64,000 nucleotides of DNA from Pseudomonadota bacterium (GCA_027624175.1 JAQBXT010000002.1:1-64000); one strand, 5' to 3'; shown: positions 22,165 to 36,000, counted from the first letter of the stretch. The notes: generated by a model not told the origin, from the letters alone. Numbers and translations: made by a program.

Positions 22165-23241
22165 ATGCCCAGTCCATTGAAGATCCTGATCCTCGGCGCG
22201 TCCTACGGCTCGCTCCTGGCAACCAAGCTGCTGCTTGCCGGGCACACCGCGAAGCTGGTTTGCCTGCCAAATGAAGTCGAGCTGTTCAACAAGGAGGGTG
22301 CGCGCGTGCGCATGCCGGTCAAGGGGCGCGACGGGCTGGTGGAAGTCGATTCGCGCAAGCTGCCGGGTAAGCTCTCCGCCGACGGGCCGCGGGCGGTCAC
22401 TCCCACCGACTACGACCTGGTCGTGCTGGCCATGCAGGAGCCGCAATACCGCTCCCCAGGCGTGCGCGAGCTGCTCGATGCGGTGGCGAAGGCGAAGGTG
22501 CCTTGCATGTCCATCATGAACATGCCGCCGCTGCCCTACCTGTCGCGCATTCCGGGCGTCGCAGTCGCGGCCTGCAGGAACTGCTACGCCGATCCCGCGG
22601 TCTGGGACAGCTTCGACCCGGCGTTCATGACGCTCTGCAGCCCCGACCCGCAGGCCTTCCGCCCGCCGGAAGAAAAAGTGAATGTGCTTCAGGTGCGCCT
22701 GCCCACCAACTTCAAGTCGGCGCATTTCCCCTCGCCCGCGCATACCGCAATCCTGCGCCGGCTGGAAGCGGACATCGCAGCGGCGCGCTTCGACACCGGG
22801 ACGGAGAAGCTCGACCTGCCGGTGAAGCTCAAGGTGCACGACTCGGTATTCGTGCCCCTGGCGAAGTGGGCGATGCTGATGGCGGGCAACTACCGCTGCA
22901 TTACCAAGGCCGGGATGCGCTCCATCAAGGATGCCGTGCATACGGATCCAGCCGAGTCGCGGGCGGTGTACGACTGGGTGGTCAAGCTGTGCCAGGCGCT
23001 TGGCGCCGACCAAAGAGACATGGTGCCTTTCGAGAAGTACGCCGCAGCGGCGCAGGGGCTTGCGGGCCCATCCTCCGCGGCGCGCGCGCTCTACGGCGGC
23101 GCGCCCTACATCGAACGTGTCGATCGGCTGGTGCAGACCATCGCCGCGCAACAGGGCATGCGTTCGGCCGCGGTCGACGAAGTCGTTGTCTTGGTGGACG
23201 CCAAGCTCGAGGAGAATCGCCGCGCCGCGGCCAACAAGTAG
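22165..23241 (+). CDS. Ketopantoate reductase-like NAD(P)-binding protein
   Basis: A 358-residue protein with an N-terminal Rossmann fold (ILILGASYGSLLATKLL) and a C-terminal helical domain in which KWAMLMAGNYRCI recalls the substrate-binding lysine/asparagine region of 2-dehydropantoate 2-reductases (PanE/ApbA). The glycine motif reads GASYGS instead of the usual GxGxxG, and the protein is longer than E. coli PanE (about 300), so it may act on another 2-keto acid. A GGAG lies nine bases before the ATG at 22165. Confidence 0.7.
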   Translation: MPSPLKILILGASYGSLLATKLLLAGHTAKLVCLPNEVELFNKEGARVRMPVKGRDGLVEVDSRKLPGKLSADGPRAVTPTDYDLVVLAMQEPQYRSPGVRELLDAVAKAKVPCMSIMNMPPLPYLSRIPGVAVAACRNCYADPAVWDSFDPAFMTLCSPDPQAFRPPEEKVNVLQVRLPTNFKSAHFPSPAHTAILRRLEADIAAARFDTGTEKLDLPVKLKVHDSVFVPLAKWAMLMAGNYRCITKAGMRSIKDAVHTDPAESRAVYDWVVKLCQALGADQRDMVPFEKYAAAAQGLAGPSSAARALYGGAPYIERVDRLVQTIAAQQGMRSAAVDEVVVLVDAKLEENRRAAANK

Positions 23242-23250
23242 GGACGGACT

Positions 23251-24648
23251 CTACTTGTCGTCTGCCGCTTCGATGCCGAGTTCCTGGATTTTTCGCGTGA
23301 TGGTGTTGCGGCCAATGCCCAGCAGGTTCGCGGCCTCGATGCGCCGGCCGCCCGTGCGCGCGAGCGCTTTGGCGATCAGGCTGCGCTCGAACTGACGGCC
23401 AAGGCTGTCGAGGATCCCGGTCTCGCCGCGCGCCAGCCGCCGCCCGGCTTCCTGTTCCAGGGCCGCCACCCAGTCGTTGGCGCCGGCCGCGGCGTTGGCC
23501 TCGCGGATCTCCCCCGGCAGGTCGGCCTGCTCGACCACCTGGCCGGGCGCCATCACCGTGATCCAGTGGCACAGGTTCTCGAGTTGGCGCACGTTGCCGG
23601 GGAACTCCAGCCGCGACAGATGCTCCAGGGCGTCGCCGGAAAGGCGTTTGGGCTCGACACCCAGCTGGAGCGCGCTGCTGGCGAGGAAATGGCGCGCGAG
23701 CAAGGGCACGTCCTCGCGCCGCTCGCGCAGCGAAGGCAGGCGCACGCGGATGACATTGAGCCGGTGGTAGAGGTCTTCGCGGAAGCTGCCTTCACGCACG
23801 CGGCCTTCGAGGTTCTGGTGCGTGGCCGCGATCACGCGCACGTTCGCCTTGATCGGTTGATGGCCGCCGACGCGGTAAAAGCTGCTTTCCGACAGCACCC
23901 GCAGCAGCCGCGTCTGCAGGTCGGAGGGCATGTCGCCGATCTCGTCCAGAAACAGCGTTCCGCCCTCGGCCTGCTCGAAGCGCCCGCGGCGCTGTTGCTG
24001 CGCGCCGGTAAAAGCCCCGCGCTCGTGACCGAACAGCTCCGACTCGAGCAGGTCCTTGGGCATCGCAGCCGTATTGATGGCGACGAAAGGGCGCGCTGCG
24101 CGCGCACTGTGGCGGTGCAGCGCGCGCGCCACCAGTTCCTTGCCGGTCCCGGACTCGCCAGTGATCAGCACCGTCGCGCTTGACTGCGACAGGCGGCCGA
24201 TGGCACGGAAAACTTCCTGCATCGCCGGTGCCTGGCCAAGAATCTCGGGGGCTTCGACAGACGGCGCGACCACGGCGGCGTCGCGCATGCTCTCGTCCAG
24301 TGCCCTGCGGATCAGATCCACCGCCTGGTCGACGTCGAAGGGCTTGGGCAGGTACTCGTAGGCGCCACCCTGGAAGGCGGCGACCGCGGAATCCAGATCG
24401 GAGTAGGCGGTCATCACGATCACCGGTACGCCCGGATGCTTTTCCTTCACCGCGTGCAGCAGCTCGAGGCCCGATGGCCCGGGCATGCGGATGTCCGATA
24501 CCAGCACCTGAGGCGCGTGCGCGCGCAGCGCGTCGAGCGCATCCTGGGCCGAGGCAAAAGAACTGTAGGAGATGCCCTCGCGCTCGAGGGCCTTCTCGAA
24601 CACCCAGCGGATGGAGCGGTCGTCGTCGACGATCCAGACCGGTTTCAT
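23251..24648 (-). CDS. ntrC: Nitrogen regulation response regulator NtrC
   Basis: A 465-residue sigma-54 activator. The receiver domain has phospho-acceptor Asp in LVSDIRMPG (about 54). The AAA+ domain has Walker A GESGTGKE, the sigma-54 contacting GAFTGA loop and FLDEIGDMP. The C-terminal Fis-type helix-turn-helix is [20 protein letters not shown]. The ATG at 24648 overlaps the ntrB stop (ATGA). Two NtrC-type sites upstream of glnA at 27.84–27.89 kb are a likely local target. Confidence 0.96.
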   Translation of the reverse strand: MKPVWIVDDDRSIRWVFEKALEREGISYSSFASAQDALDALRAHAPQVLVSDIRMPGPSGLELLHAVKEKHPGVPVIVMTAYSDLDSAVAAFQGGAYEYLPKPFDVDQAVDLIRRALDESMRDAAVVAPSVEAPEILGQAPAMQEVFRAIGRLSQSSATVLITGESGTGKELVARALHRHSARAARPFVAINTAAMPKDLLESELFGHERGAFTGAQQQRRGRFEQAEGGTLFLDEIGDMPSDLQTRLLRVLSESSFYRVGGHQPIKANVRVIAATHQNLEGRVREGSFREDLYHRLNVIRVRLPSLRERREDVPLLARHFLASSALQLGVEPKRLSGDALEHLSRLEFPGNVRQLENLCHWITVMAPGQVVEQADLPGEIREANAAAGANDWVAALEQEAGRRLARGETGILDSLGRQFERSLIAKALARTGGRRIEAANLLGIGRNTITRKIQELGIEAADDK

Positions 24649-25691
24649 GCCAGCGGCAGAAGAATCCTGATTAGCGTGCGGCCGGGGCGGCTTTCGCACT
24701 CGATCGTGCCCCGGTGGTAGTGGACGAAGGTCTGCGCGAGGGAGAGTCCCAGCCCGCTGCCGCCGTCCCGCCCCGAAACCAGGGGATTGAACATCTTTTC
24801 CCGGATGTCCTCAGGGACACCGGGGCCGTCATCGATCACTTGCAATTCTAGTGCCAGCCGGTGGCGCTGCCGCAGGAGCGTGACCTGGCGCAGAGCGCGC
24901 GTACGCAGCGTGATGGTGCCCGCCCGACCGCTTTCCGCCACCGCCTGGGCCGCATTGCGCACCACGTTCAGCAGCGCCTGGATGAGCTGCTCCTTGTCCC
25001 CGACCAGGTCGGGCAGGCTCGGGTCGTAATCGCATTCGATGGCGATGCCGCTGGAGAACTCCGCCAGCACCAGGCTGCGCGCCCGCTCCAGGACTTCGTG
25101 GATGCCGAGCGCGGTGACGCGCGGTGTGCGGTGCGGCGTGAGCAGCCGGTCCATCAGGGACTGCAGCCGGTCCGCTTCCTGGATGATCACCTGCGTGTAC
25201 TCGCGCAGTTCCGCGCGGTCCAGCTCGCGCTCGAGGAGTTGCGCAGACCCGCGCAGCCCGCCCAGCGGGTTCTTGATCTCGTGGGCCAGGTTGCGGATCA
25301 GCTCGCGGCTGGCCTGCTGCTCGCCGAGCACGCGCTCCTCCCGCGCCAGGCGCAGTTGCTGCTCGATCGGCCGCAATTCGGCCAGCAGCGGCGTCCCGGG
25401 CGCATCGATGCGCGTGAGCATGCACGACAGCGGCAGCGGTTCGCGCCCGGGGCGCTGGTAGCTCAAGTTCAGCGCCAGGTAGTCCCAGTGCGTGACCAGG
25501 GCGTCGGCCAACGCCTTTTCCAGTGCCACGTCGTCGCTGAACAAGGGCAGGAAGGCTTGCCCGATGAGGCTCTTGGCGCCGGTGCCGAGCAGGTCTTCGG
25601 CCGCCGGGTTGGCATAGCGCACGGCGTAGCGCTCATCGAGCACCACTACCGCGGTGGCAAGGTACTCGAGGCCGGAAAAATTTGCGGCCAT
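24645..25691 (-). CDS. ntrB: Nitrogen regulation sensor kinase NtrB
   Basis: A 348-residue cytosolic histidine kinase that phosphorylates or dephosphorylates NtrC in response to PII. An N-terminal PAS-like domain (YAVRYANPAAEDLLG) is followed by the H-box NLAHEIKNPLGGLRGSAQLL, the N-box NVVRNAAQA, and G-boxes DDGPGVPED and GGSGLGLSLAQ. The start ATG at 25691 fits the usual length. Only 17 bases separate it from the upstream DUF4124 gene. Confidence 0.95.
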   Translation of the reverse strand: MAANFSGLEYLATAVVVLDERYAVRYANPAAEDLLGTGAKSLIGQAFLPLFSDDVALEKALADALVTHWDYLALNLSYQRPGREPLPLSCMLTRIDAPGTPLLAELRPIEQQLRLAREERVLGEQQASRELIRNLAHEIKNPLGGLRGSAQLLERELDRAELREYTQVIIQEADRLQSLMDRLLTPHRTPRVTALGIHEVLERARSLVLAEFSSGIAIECDYDPSLPDLVGDKEQLIQALLNVVRNAAQAVAESGRAGTITLRTRALRQVTLLRQRHRLALELQVIDDGPGVPEDIREKMFNPLVSGRDGGSGLGLSLAQTFVHYHRGTIECESRPGRTLIRILLPLA

Positions 25692-25708
25692 GGATCGGGC
25701 CGCCGCGC

Positions 25709-26221
25709 TCACCGGTACAGGTTGGTGAGCTCGCGCTTGAGCGATGCGACGTTTTTTTCGTGCACTTCGACCGCATCCTTGTACTTCTGCAGCCGTTCCA
25801 GCACCTTGGCATAGTTTCGCTCGTCGCCGTAGCGCACCGATTCCTGCTCCGCGAGCTCCTTGCGCGCCTCGCCGAGCAGAGATTCCTCGCGCGTCAATTC
25901 GCGCTCCAGGATCTCGCGCTGGCGCGACTTGGCCGAAGCCCGCGCCTGCGAGTCTTCCTTCGGAAAGCTGGTCGGCGGCGTCCCCGCCGCGGGCCGCCCC
26001 GATTGCGAGGCTGGCGGCACCACCTGCACGCGCGACTGCTGCACGACCTTGCAGTTCTTGCCGGTCGTGTCTTCCTTGAGATTGGTGACGTGCGTGCGGC
26101 CGTCCTTGTCCCGGCAACTCCAGATCGTGAGCTCTTGCGTGGCCTGGGCAAACGCGAGCGCCGGGGCAAGACTCAGCATGAAACCGACGAGAATAAAAAA
26201 ATGGCGCACGATCAATAACAT
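25709..26221 (-). CDS. DUF4124-containing exported coiled-coil protein
   Basis: A 170-residue protein with a signal peptide (hydrophobic core FILVGFMLSLAPALAFAQA), a short DUF4124-like segment (IWSCRDKDGRTHVTNLKED) with two cysteines, and a charged helical C-terminal half (residues about 95–165, Glu/Arg/Lys-rich) likely to form a coiled coil. The position between glnA and ntrBC is seen in other betaproteobacteria, but its function is unknown. The start could be the ATG at 26221 or a GTG a few codons later. Confidence 0.7.
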   Translation of the reverse strand: MLLIVRHFFILVGFMLSLAPALAFAQATQELTIWSCRDKDGRTHVTNLKEDTTGKNCKVVQQSRVQVVPPASQSGRPAAGTPPTSFPKEDSQARASAKSRQREILERELTREESLLGEARKELAEQESVRYGDERNYAKVLERLQKYKDAVEVHEKNVASLKRELTNLYR

Positions 26222-26229
26222 ATCAGAAA

Positions 26230-26251
26230 GGGAACGGGCAGGCCCGCCCCC
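26230..26251 (-). terminator. Hairpin terminator after glnA
   Basis: On the minus strand a GC-rich hairpin (outer GGG/CCC, inner CGGGC–CT–GCCCG) is followed by TTTCT, between the glnA stop and the DUF4124 start. It may attenuate readthrough from glnA into ntrBC, an arrangement known for enteric glnALG. Confidence 0.5.
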
Positions 26252-26278
26252 TTTTGCCGCAACGCTACCGATGCACCC

Positions 26279-27694
26279 TTACGACGAGTAATACATGTCG
26301 AATTCCACGGGATGCGTGGTCATGCGAAAACGCGTCAGTTCCTCTTCCTTGAGCGCCATATAGGATTTCAGGAAGTCCTCGGAAAACACGCCGCCCTTGG
26401 TGAGGAAGGCGTGGTCCTTCTCGAGATGCGCGAGCGCCTCCTCCAGCGATGCGCAGACATGCGGCACCTTGGCGGCTTCTTCCGGCGGCAGGTCGTACAT
26501 GTTCTTGTCGATCGGATCGCCCGGATGGATCTTGTTCTGCACGCCGTCCAGGCCGGCCATCAGCATCGCCGCGAACGCGAGATAGGCATTGGCGGTCGGA
26601 TCCGGGAAGCGCACCTCGACGCGCCGCGCCTTCGGGTTCGACACGTACGGGATGCGGCAGGACGCGGAGCGGTTCTTCGCCGAATAGGCGAGGTTGATCG
26701 GCGCCTCGAAGCCAGGCACCAGCCGCTTGTAGCTGTTGGTGCCCGGGTTGGTGATGGCGTTCAGCGCCTTGGCGTGCTTGATGATGCCGCCGATGTAGTA
26801 CAGCGCGAACTCGGACAGCCCCGAGTAGCCGTTGCCCGCGAACAGGTTCTGGCCGCCCTTCCAGACCGACTGGTGCACGTGCATGCCGGAGCCGTTGTCG
26901 CCCACCACCGGCTTGGGCATGAAGGTCGCCGTCTTGCCGTAGGACGCGGCGACGTTCCACACCGTGTACTTGAGGATCTGCATCCAGTCGGCGCGCTTCA
27001 CCAGGCTCTCGAACTTGGTGCCGATTTCGCACTGGCCGGCGGAGGCCACCTCGTGGTGATGCACCTCCACTTCGACGCCCTGCTGCTCGAGCGCGAGGCA
27101 CATGGCGTTGCGCACGTCCATCAGCGTATCCTGCGGCGGCACCGGGAAATAGCCGCCCTTGACCGGCGCCCGGTGGCCCATGTTGCCCGACTCATAGTCG
27201 ATACCGGTGGACCAGGACGCCTCTTCGGACTTGATCTTCACGAAGCTGCCGGACATGCCCACGTCCCAGGTCACGCCGTCGAAGACGAAGAATTCCGGCT
27301 CGGGCCCGAAGTAGGCGACGTCGCCCAGGCCGCTCGATTTCAGATAGGCCTCGGCACGCCTGCCGATGCCGCGCGGGCATCGATCGTAGGGCTTGCCGTC
27401 CGTCGGCTCGAACACGTCGCAGCTGAGGATCAGCATCGCCTCGTCGGAGAACGGATCCATGCGCACGCTGGAGGGATCCGGCATCAGCAGCATGTCGGAG
27501 GCCTGGATGCCTTTCCACCCGGCGATCGACGAACCGTCGAACGCGTGCCCGGCCTCGAATTTATCCTTGGTGAATTGCCTGATCGGCACCTGCACGTGCT
27601 GTTCCTTGCCGCGGGTATCGGTGAAGCGGAAGTCGACGAACTTGACCTCCTTGTCCTTCGCCATCTTCAAGACGTCATCAGCCGTCGTGGCCAT
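26279..27694 (-). CDS. glnA: Glutamine synthetase, type I
   Basis: A 471-residue enzyme making glutamine from glutamate and ammonia. Family motifs include FDGSSIAGW, the metal/glutamate-binding [31 protein letters not shown] and [17 protein letters not shown]. Tyr400 in NMYDLPPEE is the adenylylation site, so activity is under GlnE control. An AGGAGA ribosome-binding site precedes the ATG at 27694. Upstream lie a sigma-54 promoter and two NtrC sites; ntrB and ntrC follow in the same direction. Confidence 0.97.
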   Translation of the reverse strand: MATTADDVLKMAKDKEVKFVDFRFTDTRGKEQHVQVPIRQFTKDKFEAGHAFDGSSIAGWKGIQASDMLLMPDPSSVRMDPFSDEAMLILSCDVFEPTDGKPYDRCPRGIGRRAEAYLKSSGLGDVAYFGPEPEFFVFDGVTWDVGMSGSFVKIKSEEASWSTGIDYESGNMGHRAPVKGGYFPVPPQDTLMDVRNAMCLALEQQGVEVEVHHHEVASAGQCEIGTKFESLVKRADWMQILKYTVWNVAASYGKTATFMPKPVVGDNGSGMHVHQSVWKGGQNLFAGNGYSGLSEFALYYIGGIIKHAKALNAITNPGTNSYKRLVPGFEAPINLAYSAKNRSASCRIPYVSNPKARRVEVRFPDPTANAYLAFAAMLMAGLDGVQNKIHPGDPIDKNMYDLPPEEAAKVPHVCASLEEALAHLEKDHAFLTKGGVFSEDFLKSYMALKEEELTRFRMTTHPVEFDMYYSS

Positions 27695-27759
27695 TCGCAG
27701 TTCTCCTGAGTAGGTGCAATGGGGAGCGGCCGCTCCAGGCGGCCTGACTCACGCAATTG

Positions 27760-27775
27760 AGCAGGTTCCGTGCCA
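27760..27775 (-). promoter_or_regulatory. Sigma-54 promoter of glnA
   Basis: The minus strand reads TGGCACGGAACCTGCT, with GG at -24 and GC at -12 at the exact required spacing. The predicted transcription start is near 27749, giving a leader of about 55 bases to the glnA ATG. Confidence 0.85.
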
Positions 27776-27840
27776 CGAGGCGGACTCCCCCTTCTCCGCC
27801 CCAACCGCGCCAATCTGCGGCGATTTTAATTCAAGCTTTG

Positions 27841-27855
27841 GCACGATGCTGGTGC
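27841..27855. promoter_or_regulatory. NtrC binding site, promoter-proximal
   Basis: GCACGATGCTGGTGC matches the NtrC consensus GCACC-N5-GGTGC with one mismatch. Its centre is about 99 bases upstream of the predicted glnA start. Confidence 0.7.
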
Positions 27856-27870
27856 ATTTTTCTAACCCCG

Positions 27871-27885
27871 GCACCAAGGCGGTGC
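27871..27885. promoter_or_regulatory. NtrC binding site, promoter-distal
   Basis: GCACCAAGGCGGTGC is a perfect GCACC-N5-GGTGC dyad, centred about 129 bases upstream of the predicted glnA start and 30 bases (about three turns) from the proximal site. This resembles the enhancer of enteric glnA. It also falls at the -35 position of the divergent rhodanese gene. Confidence 0.75.
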
Positions 27886-27901
27886 CGCTCATGGAGCGTC
27901 T

Positions 27902-27907
27902 TATAAT
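27902..27907 (+). promoter_or_regulatory. -10 box of the rhodanese gene
   Basis: A perfect TATAAT ends 11 bases before the ATG at 27919. No -35 consensus is present; the corresponding position is occupied by the distal NtrC dyad. Confidence 0.5.
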
Positions 27908-27918
27908 GCGCAGCAGCA

Positions 27919-28374
27919 ATGAGCGCCTCGCAGGACATCGAGAAAATCAAGCTGGCCGCGGCCGAACGAGCCCGGCAAATGAAGCTGCCGTATGCCGGGG
28001 CGCTCACCCCGGCCGAGGCGCACGCTTTGATGCAGGCAGGGGCCAAGCTGGTGGACGTGCGTACCAGGCCGGAATTGCTCTACGTCGGCCGCGTTCCCGG
28101 GAGCCTCGAGGTGGAGTGGCAGACCTATCCCGGCAACCAGCAGAACCCGGAGTTCCTGCAGCAGCTCGCGCAGGTGGCCGAACCCGGGGACACGCTGATG
28201 TTCCTGTGCCGCTCGGGCGTACGATCGCACTACTCGGCGATGGCCACCACCCAGGCGGGCTGGCGCGAGAGCTACAACGTCCTCGAGGGTTTCGAGGGCG
28301 ACAGGGACACCAGCCAACACCGCAACACGATGGCGGGTTGGCGCAAGGCCGGCCTGCCCTGGGTGCAGGGCTAG
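27919..28374 (+). CDS. Rhodanese-like sulfurtransferase
   Basis: A 151-residue single-domain rhodanese with the active-site loop CRSGVRS and the DVRTRPEL entry motif, so it is likely catalytically competent for sulfur transfer. The C-terminus ([25 protein letters not shown]) is typical of a cytosolic proteobacterial subgroup. It is divergent from glnA, and its stop overlaps the uppP stop tail-to-tail (CTAG). Confidence 0.88.
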   Translation: MSASQDIEKIKLAAAERARQMKLPYAGALTPAEAHALMQAGAKLVDVRTRPELLYVGRVPGSLEVEWQTYPGNQQNPEFLQQLAQVAEPGDTLMFLCRSGVRSHYSAMATTQAGWRESYNVLEGFEGDRDTSQHRNTMAGWRKAGLPWVQG

Positions 28375-29165
28375 ACGGGTTTCCAGTCCACCCAACCGGT
28401 GAACGCCGTCACCAGCACGACGACGCCGAACGCGATGCGGTACCAGGCGAATGGCCGGAAATCGTGCGTGGCCACGTAGCGCACCAGCCAGCGGATGACG
28501 ATGAACGCCGACGCGAAGGACGCCGCCAACCCGACAGCGAACATGCCGAGATCGTCCGCCGAAAACAGGCTGCGGTGCTTCCACAAGTCGTAGGCGCCCG
28601 CCGCCACCAGCGTCGGTACGGCGAGGAAGAAGGAAAACTCGGTAGCCGCCGGGCGCGACAGTCCGAACAGCATGCCGCCGATGATGGTGGCGCCGGAGCG
28701 CGAGGTCCCCGGGATCAGCGCAAAGCATTGCGCGAGCCCCACCTTGAGCGCATCGCGCCAAGTCATTGCACCAGTGGTGTCGATGCGGACCGCGCGTCCA
28801 CCGCGGTCGACCAGCAGGATCACGATGCCGCCGGCGATGAATGCGATCGCGACAGGAACGGGGCCGAACAACTGCGCCTTGATGAAGCCGCCGAACGACA
28901 GACCGAGCACGGCGGCCGGGATGAACGCGACCAGCAAATTGCGCCACAGTCGCAGATCGACGCGGAAGAAGCGCGCCCGGTACTCCCACACCACCGCCAG
29001 CATGGCGCCGGTCTGGATCGCGACGTAGAACACGCCGGCGCGCTCACCGTGGTAGCCAAGCAGGTCGCCCGCGAGGATCAGGTGCCCGGTGCTCGAGATC
29101 GGCAGGAACTCGGTGAGTCCCTCGACGATGCCGAGGATCAGCGCGTGGATCAAACCGGTATCCAT
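28371..29165 (-). CDS. uppP: Undecaprenyl-diphosphatase
   Basis: A 264-residue inner-membrane phosphatase that recycles the undecaprenyl carrier for peptidoglycan and O-antigen. The two signature motifs are [15 protein letters not shown] (about 15–29) and [10 protein letters not shown], with about eight hydrophobic helices. It lies five bases after the alpha/beta hydrolase gene's end on the same strand's downstream side and ends in a CTAG shared with the rhodanese. Confidence 0.95.
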   Translation of the reverse strand: MDTGLIHALILGIVEGLTEFLPISSTGHLILAGDLLGYHGERAGVFYVAIQTGAMLAVVWEYRARFFRVDLRLWRNLLVAFIPAAVLGLSFGGFIKAQLFGPVPVAIAFIAGGIVILLVDRGGRAVRIDTTGAMTWRDALKVGLAQCFALIPGTSRSGATIIGGMLFGLSRPAATEFSFFLAVPTLVAAGAYDLWKHRSLFSADDLGMFAVGLAASFASAFIVIRWLVRYVATHDFRPFAWYRIAFGVVVLVTAFTGWVDWKPV

Positions 29166-29170
29166 GACGC

Positions 29171-31961
<2,791 letters not shown>

Positions 31962-32063
31962 TAAGGCAGTTACGCTACTGCAAAACGGCCGCGGTGACAA
32001 GAATTCTCGTCCTGCGCCTGCTAACATGGCGACGCACCGATCTTTCGCCTGAAGTCCTGCCTC

Positions 32064-33059
32064 ATGCGCGCCTATTTCACCTTCCTCGCCGCGCTTACGC
32101 TTACCCCCTGCGCGCTGGCGCAGGAGCCGCCCGCAGTGAAGGTCGCGCCGCTCGCCGAGATCGCGATCCACCCCGAACGCGACGCCTCCGCGCAGGTCGT
32201 TTCCCTGAACGAGTCGCGCATCGCCGCCGAGATCGCCGGTCGCCTCGAGGTGATGGCGGTGGAAGTCGGGCAGCGCATCGAGCGCGGCGCGCTGGTCGCG
32301 CGCCTCGATTGCCGCGACCACCGGCTGTCGCGCGAGCGTGCCGCAGCCGCGCTGGCGGCCGCGCAGGCGCGACAGACCCTCGCCGAGCAGCAGTTGCGCC
32401 GCGGGCGCGAGCTGCGCGCGCAAGGCTTTCTCTCCGAAGAAGCGCTGGCCGCCCGCGTCACCGAAGTCGCGGTGCTGAGCGCCGACGCATCTCAGGCGGG
32501 AGCGCAGCTCGCCAGTGCCGCGCGCACGGTGGACAAATGCGTGGTGCGCGCTCCGTTCAGCGCCATCGTGCGCGAGCGCCTCGGCCAGGTCGGCGAGCTC
32601 GCCGCGCCGGGCACCCCGCTCGCCGTGCTGGTGGACGCCGAGCGCATCGAGGTCTCGGCACAAGTGCAGGCGAAGGACGCGCCCTCCCTGGAACGCGCGG
32701 CGCAAGTGAGTTTCCTCGGGCCCGGCGGCGCCCGGCCGCTCGCCCTCGAGCGCATCTCGCCGGCCATCGATCTGCAGACGCGCACCATGGACGCGCGGCT
32801 GCGCTTCGCCGGTCCCGCCGCGGCGCCGGGCGCCGCCGGGCGCATCGTGTGGCGCGATTCCGACCCGCATGTCCCGCCCGAACTGGTGGTGCGCCGAGCG
32901 GGCCGCCTCGGCGTGTTCGTGGAGGACGCGGGCGTGGTGCGCTTTCACGCCCTGCCCGAAGCGCAGGAGGGTCGTCCGGCGCGCGCCGATCTGCCGCCCG
33001 GCGCGCGCCTCGTGGTCAAGGGACAGCTTGCGCTGAAGGACGGCCAGCGCCTGCGATGA
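32064..33059 (+). CDS. RND efflux periplasmic adaptor (membrane fusion protein)
   Basis: A 331-residue HlyD-family adaptor. It has a signal peptide (YFTFLAALTLTPCALA), a split lipoyl-like domain (EIAGRLEVMAVEVGQRIERG and VRAPFSAIVRERLGQVGELAAPGTPL), an Ala-rich helical hairpin between them, and a beta-barrel part. It joins the RND pump in the next gene, overlapping it by ATGA, to an outer-membrane channel such as the TolC encoded at 37.2 kb. Confidence 0.88.
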   Translation: MRAYFTFLAALTLTPCALAQEPPAVKVAPLAEIAIHPERDASAQVVSLNESRIAAEIAGRLEVMAVEVGQRIERGALVARLDCRDHRLSRERAAAALAAAQARQTLAEQQLRRGRELRAQGFLSEEALAARVTEVAVLSADASQAGAQLASAARTVDKCVVRAPFSAIVRERLGQVGELAAPGTPLAVLVDAERIEVSAQVQAKDAPSLERAAQVSFLGPGGARPLALERISPAIDLQTRTMDARLRFAGPAAAPGAAGRIVWRDSDPHVPPELVVRRAGRLGVFVEDAGVVRFHALPEAQEGRPARADLPPGARLVVKGQLALKDGQRLR

Positions 33060-36000
33060 AGTTCGTCGAGCTGCTGCTCAAGAACCACCCGCTCGCGAAC
33101 ATCCTGTTCGCGGTGGTGCTGGTCATGGGCACCCTCTCCTACCTGCAGATGCCGCGGGAGCAGGACCCGGAGATCAATTTCAACTGGGTGAGCATCGTCA
33201 CCGCGCTGCCGGGCGCGTCGGCCGAGGACGTGGAAAAGCGCGTCACCCAGCCGCTCGAGGACGCCATCAAGAACGTCACCGACATTCGCTTCGTGCTCTC
33301 CTCGAGCCGCGAAAACGTGTCCTCGATCCTGGTGCGATTCCGCGACATTTCCGAACGCGTGTTCGACAAGCGCGTCAACGACCTGCGGCGCGAGATCCAG
33401 AACAAGGCGCAGACCGAGTTGCCGGCGGAGGTACGCGACGACCCGCGCGTGCTTGAGATCACCACCTCGAACGGCTTTCCCACCGCGCAGGTGCTGGTGG
33501 GGGGGATCGCGGATGACGAGTCGCTGCGGCGCGTGTCGCGCGAGGTGCGCACCGACCTGGAGCGGCTCGCCGGCGTCGACCAGGTGTTCGCGCTCGGCCT
33601 GCACGACGCCGAGTTGCGCGTCGAATTCGACCCGCGGCGCCTTGCCGCGCGCAGCCTCACTGCCGCCGACGTCGCCGACGCCGTGGGCGCGTGGTTTCGC
33701 GATACTTTTGCCGGCAAGGCGCGCGCCGGCGATGCCGCCTGGCTGGTGCGTGTCATCGGCCAGGACCCGAGCCCCGATTATCTCGCCGGCCTGACGCTCG
33801 CCGTGCCGCGCACGGGCACGCGCATCTCGCTGGAGGAGGTGGCGCGCGTCGAGCGCGCCCGCGCCACGCCGCGCCACCTGGCCTCGGCCAACGGCCGCCC
33901 GGCGGTGCTGCTCTCGGTCAGCAAGAAGCCCTACACGAACACGCTCGGGCTGGTCGAGCTGATCAGCAGCTACGTCGCTGACAAGAACGCGGTGCTCGCC
34001 CCGCTCGGACTGAAGCTCGCGCTGACCGACGATCAGACCATTCCGACGCGCCAGGCGATTTCCGTCATGGAATCCAACGCGCTGCTCGGCCTCACGCTGG
34101 TGCTCGCGGTCTGCTGGGTATTCCTCGGCACGCGCGTATCGGCGCTGGTCGCAATCGGCATCCCGTTCTCTCTTGCCGGCGGTTTCGCGGTGCTCAACGC
34201 CGTGGGCTCCACGCTCAACATCTCCGTGCTGCTCGGGGTGGTGATCGTTCTTGGCATGCTGGTGGACGACGCGGTAGTGGTGGTGGAGGCGATCTACTAC
34301 CGCGTGCAGCGCGGCCAGCAGGTGCTCGCCGCAGCGCTCGACGCGCTGCGCGAGACTGCGGCCCCGATCACGTCCTCGGTGCTCACGACCATGGCCGCCT
34401 TCCTGCCGCTGATGCTCCTGCCCGGCCTGGTGGGCAAGTTCATGTTCGTCATCCCCTTCGTGGTCACGCTCACGCTTGCCATCAGTCTGGTCGAGGCCTT
34501 CTGGATGCTGCCGACGCACGTCGTCGCGCTGCAGCTCGACCTGACGCGGCCGTCGCGGCTGCAGCGCCTGCGCCACCGCTTCACGCGCCTGCTGCGCGTG
34601 CGCTACGCGCGCGCGCTGCTGGTGGTCATGCGCTGGCCCAAGGTGTTCGCGGCACTCATCGTGCTGACCTTCGCCGCTGCGCTCGCCTCGGTCGCGGGCG
34701 GACTGGTGCGCATGGAGTTCTTCGCCTTCGACCCGATTCGCCTGTTCTACGTCAACGTGGACATGCCGGCGAGCGCGCCGATCGAGACCACGCTCGCGCG
34801 CGTCGAGCAGATGGAGCGCGCCGTGCGCGCGCGGCTGCGAGACGGCGAGGCGCGCGCGCTCACCGCGCTCGCGGGAATAAAGTTCACCGATACCGAGCCG
34901 CTGTACGGCGACGCCTACGGCCAACTGGTGGTGTCGCTGGAGCCGCGCGGCAATGACGGTCGCGAAGTCGGCGAAATCGTGGCGGCGCTGCGCAAGGACA
35001 TCGAGTCGCTCCCGGGACCCGGAAAGGTGAGCTTTCTGATGATGGCGGGCGGGCCGCCGGTGTCCAGGCCCGTGCGCGTGCGCGTGAGGAACGACGACGC
35101 TGCCGAGTTGCGCGCCGCGGCCAGCGCGGTGCTCGAAATCGTGCGTGCGGTCCCGGGCACGCGGGACGTGACCGACGACGACGTGCCGGGGCGCCCCGAG
35201 CTGCGCCTGCGCCTTGATCCCGAGGCAATCCGCGCGGGCGGCCTCCACCCGGGGCTGGTCGCGCGGCTCCTGCGGCTGCACGTGGACGGCGAGATCGTCA
35301 CGCAGATGCGCGACCAGGGCGAAAAAGTGGAAGTGCGCGTGCGCGCGGCGCCGCGCGCCTCGGGCGATGTCGCACGGCTCCTGGACGACCCGGTGGCGCT
35401 GCCCACGGGCAAGGGCGCCACCACGCTCGGCTCCCTGGTGCGCAGCGAGACGGGGACGGGCAAGGGCGTGATCAAGCACTACAACCTGCGCCGTGCGATC
35501 ACAGTCGAAGCCGACCTCGACCGTGAGCGCATCGACACCGTGGCGGCGAACAAGGCGATCCGCCTCGCCTGGGAGAAGGTGAAGGGCCGCTATCCGTCGA
35601 CCTCGCTCGATTTCTCCGGAGAGCTCGACGACATCCAGGAGAGCCTGGACGCGATGCCGGTGCTGTTCCTGCTCGGCGTGGGCCTCATCTACCTGATCCT
35701 CGCGGCGCAATTCCGCAGCTATTGGCAGCCGGCGATGATCCTCGCCACTGTGCCGCTCGCGTTCACCGGCGTGGTGTTCGGCCTGCTCGCCTCGGGCAAT
35801 CCGCTGTCGCTGTACACCATGTACGGCGTCATCGCGCTCACCGGCATCGCGGTGAACTCCGCCATCGTGCTGATCGATGCCGCCAATGCGCGCCGCCGCG
35901 CTCGCATGAGCGTTCTGCACGCCGCCGTGTATGCGGCGCGCCGGCGCGTGGTGCCGATCATCATCACCAGCACCACCACCATCGCGGGGCTGTTTTCGCT

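Noticed and set aside
27838..27857. Plus-strand sigma-54-like sequence TGGCACGATGCTGGTGCA
   Set aside because: GG-to-GC spacing is two bases too long; it is better explained as the proximal NtrC dyad.
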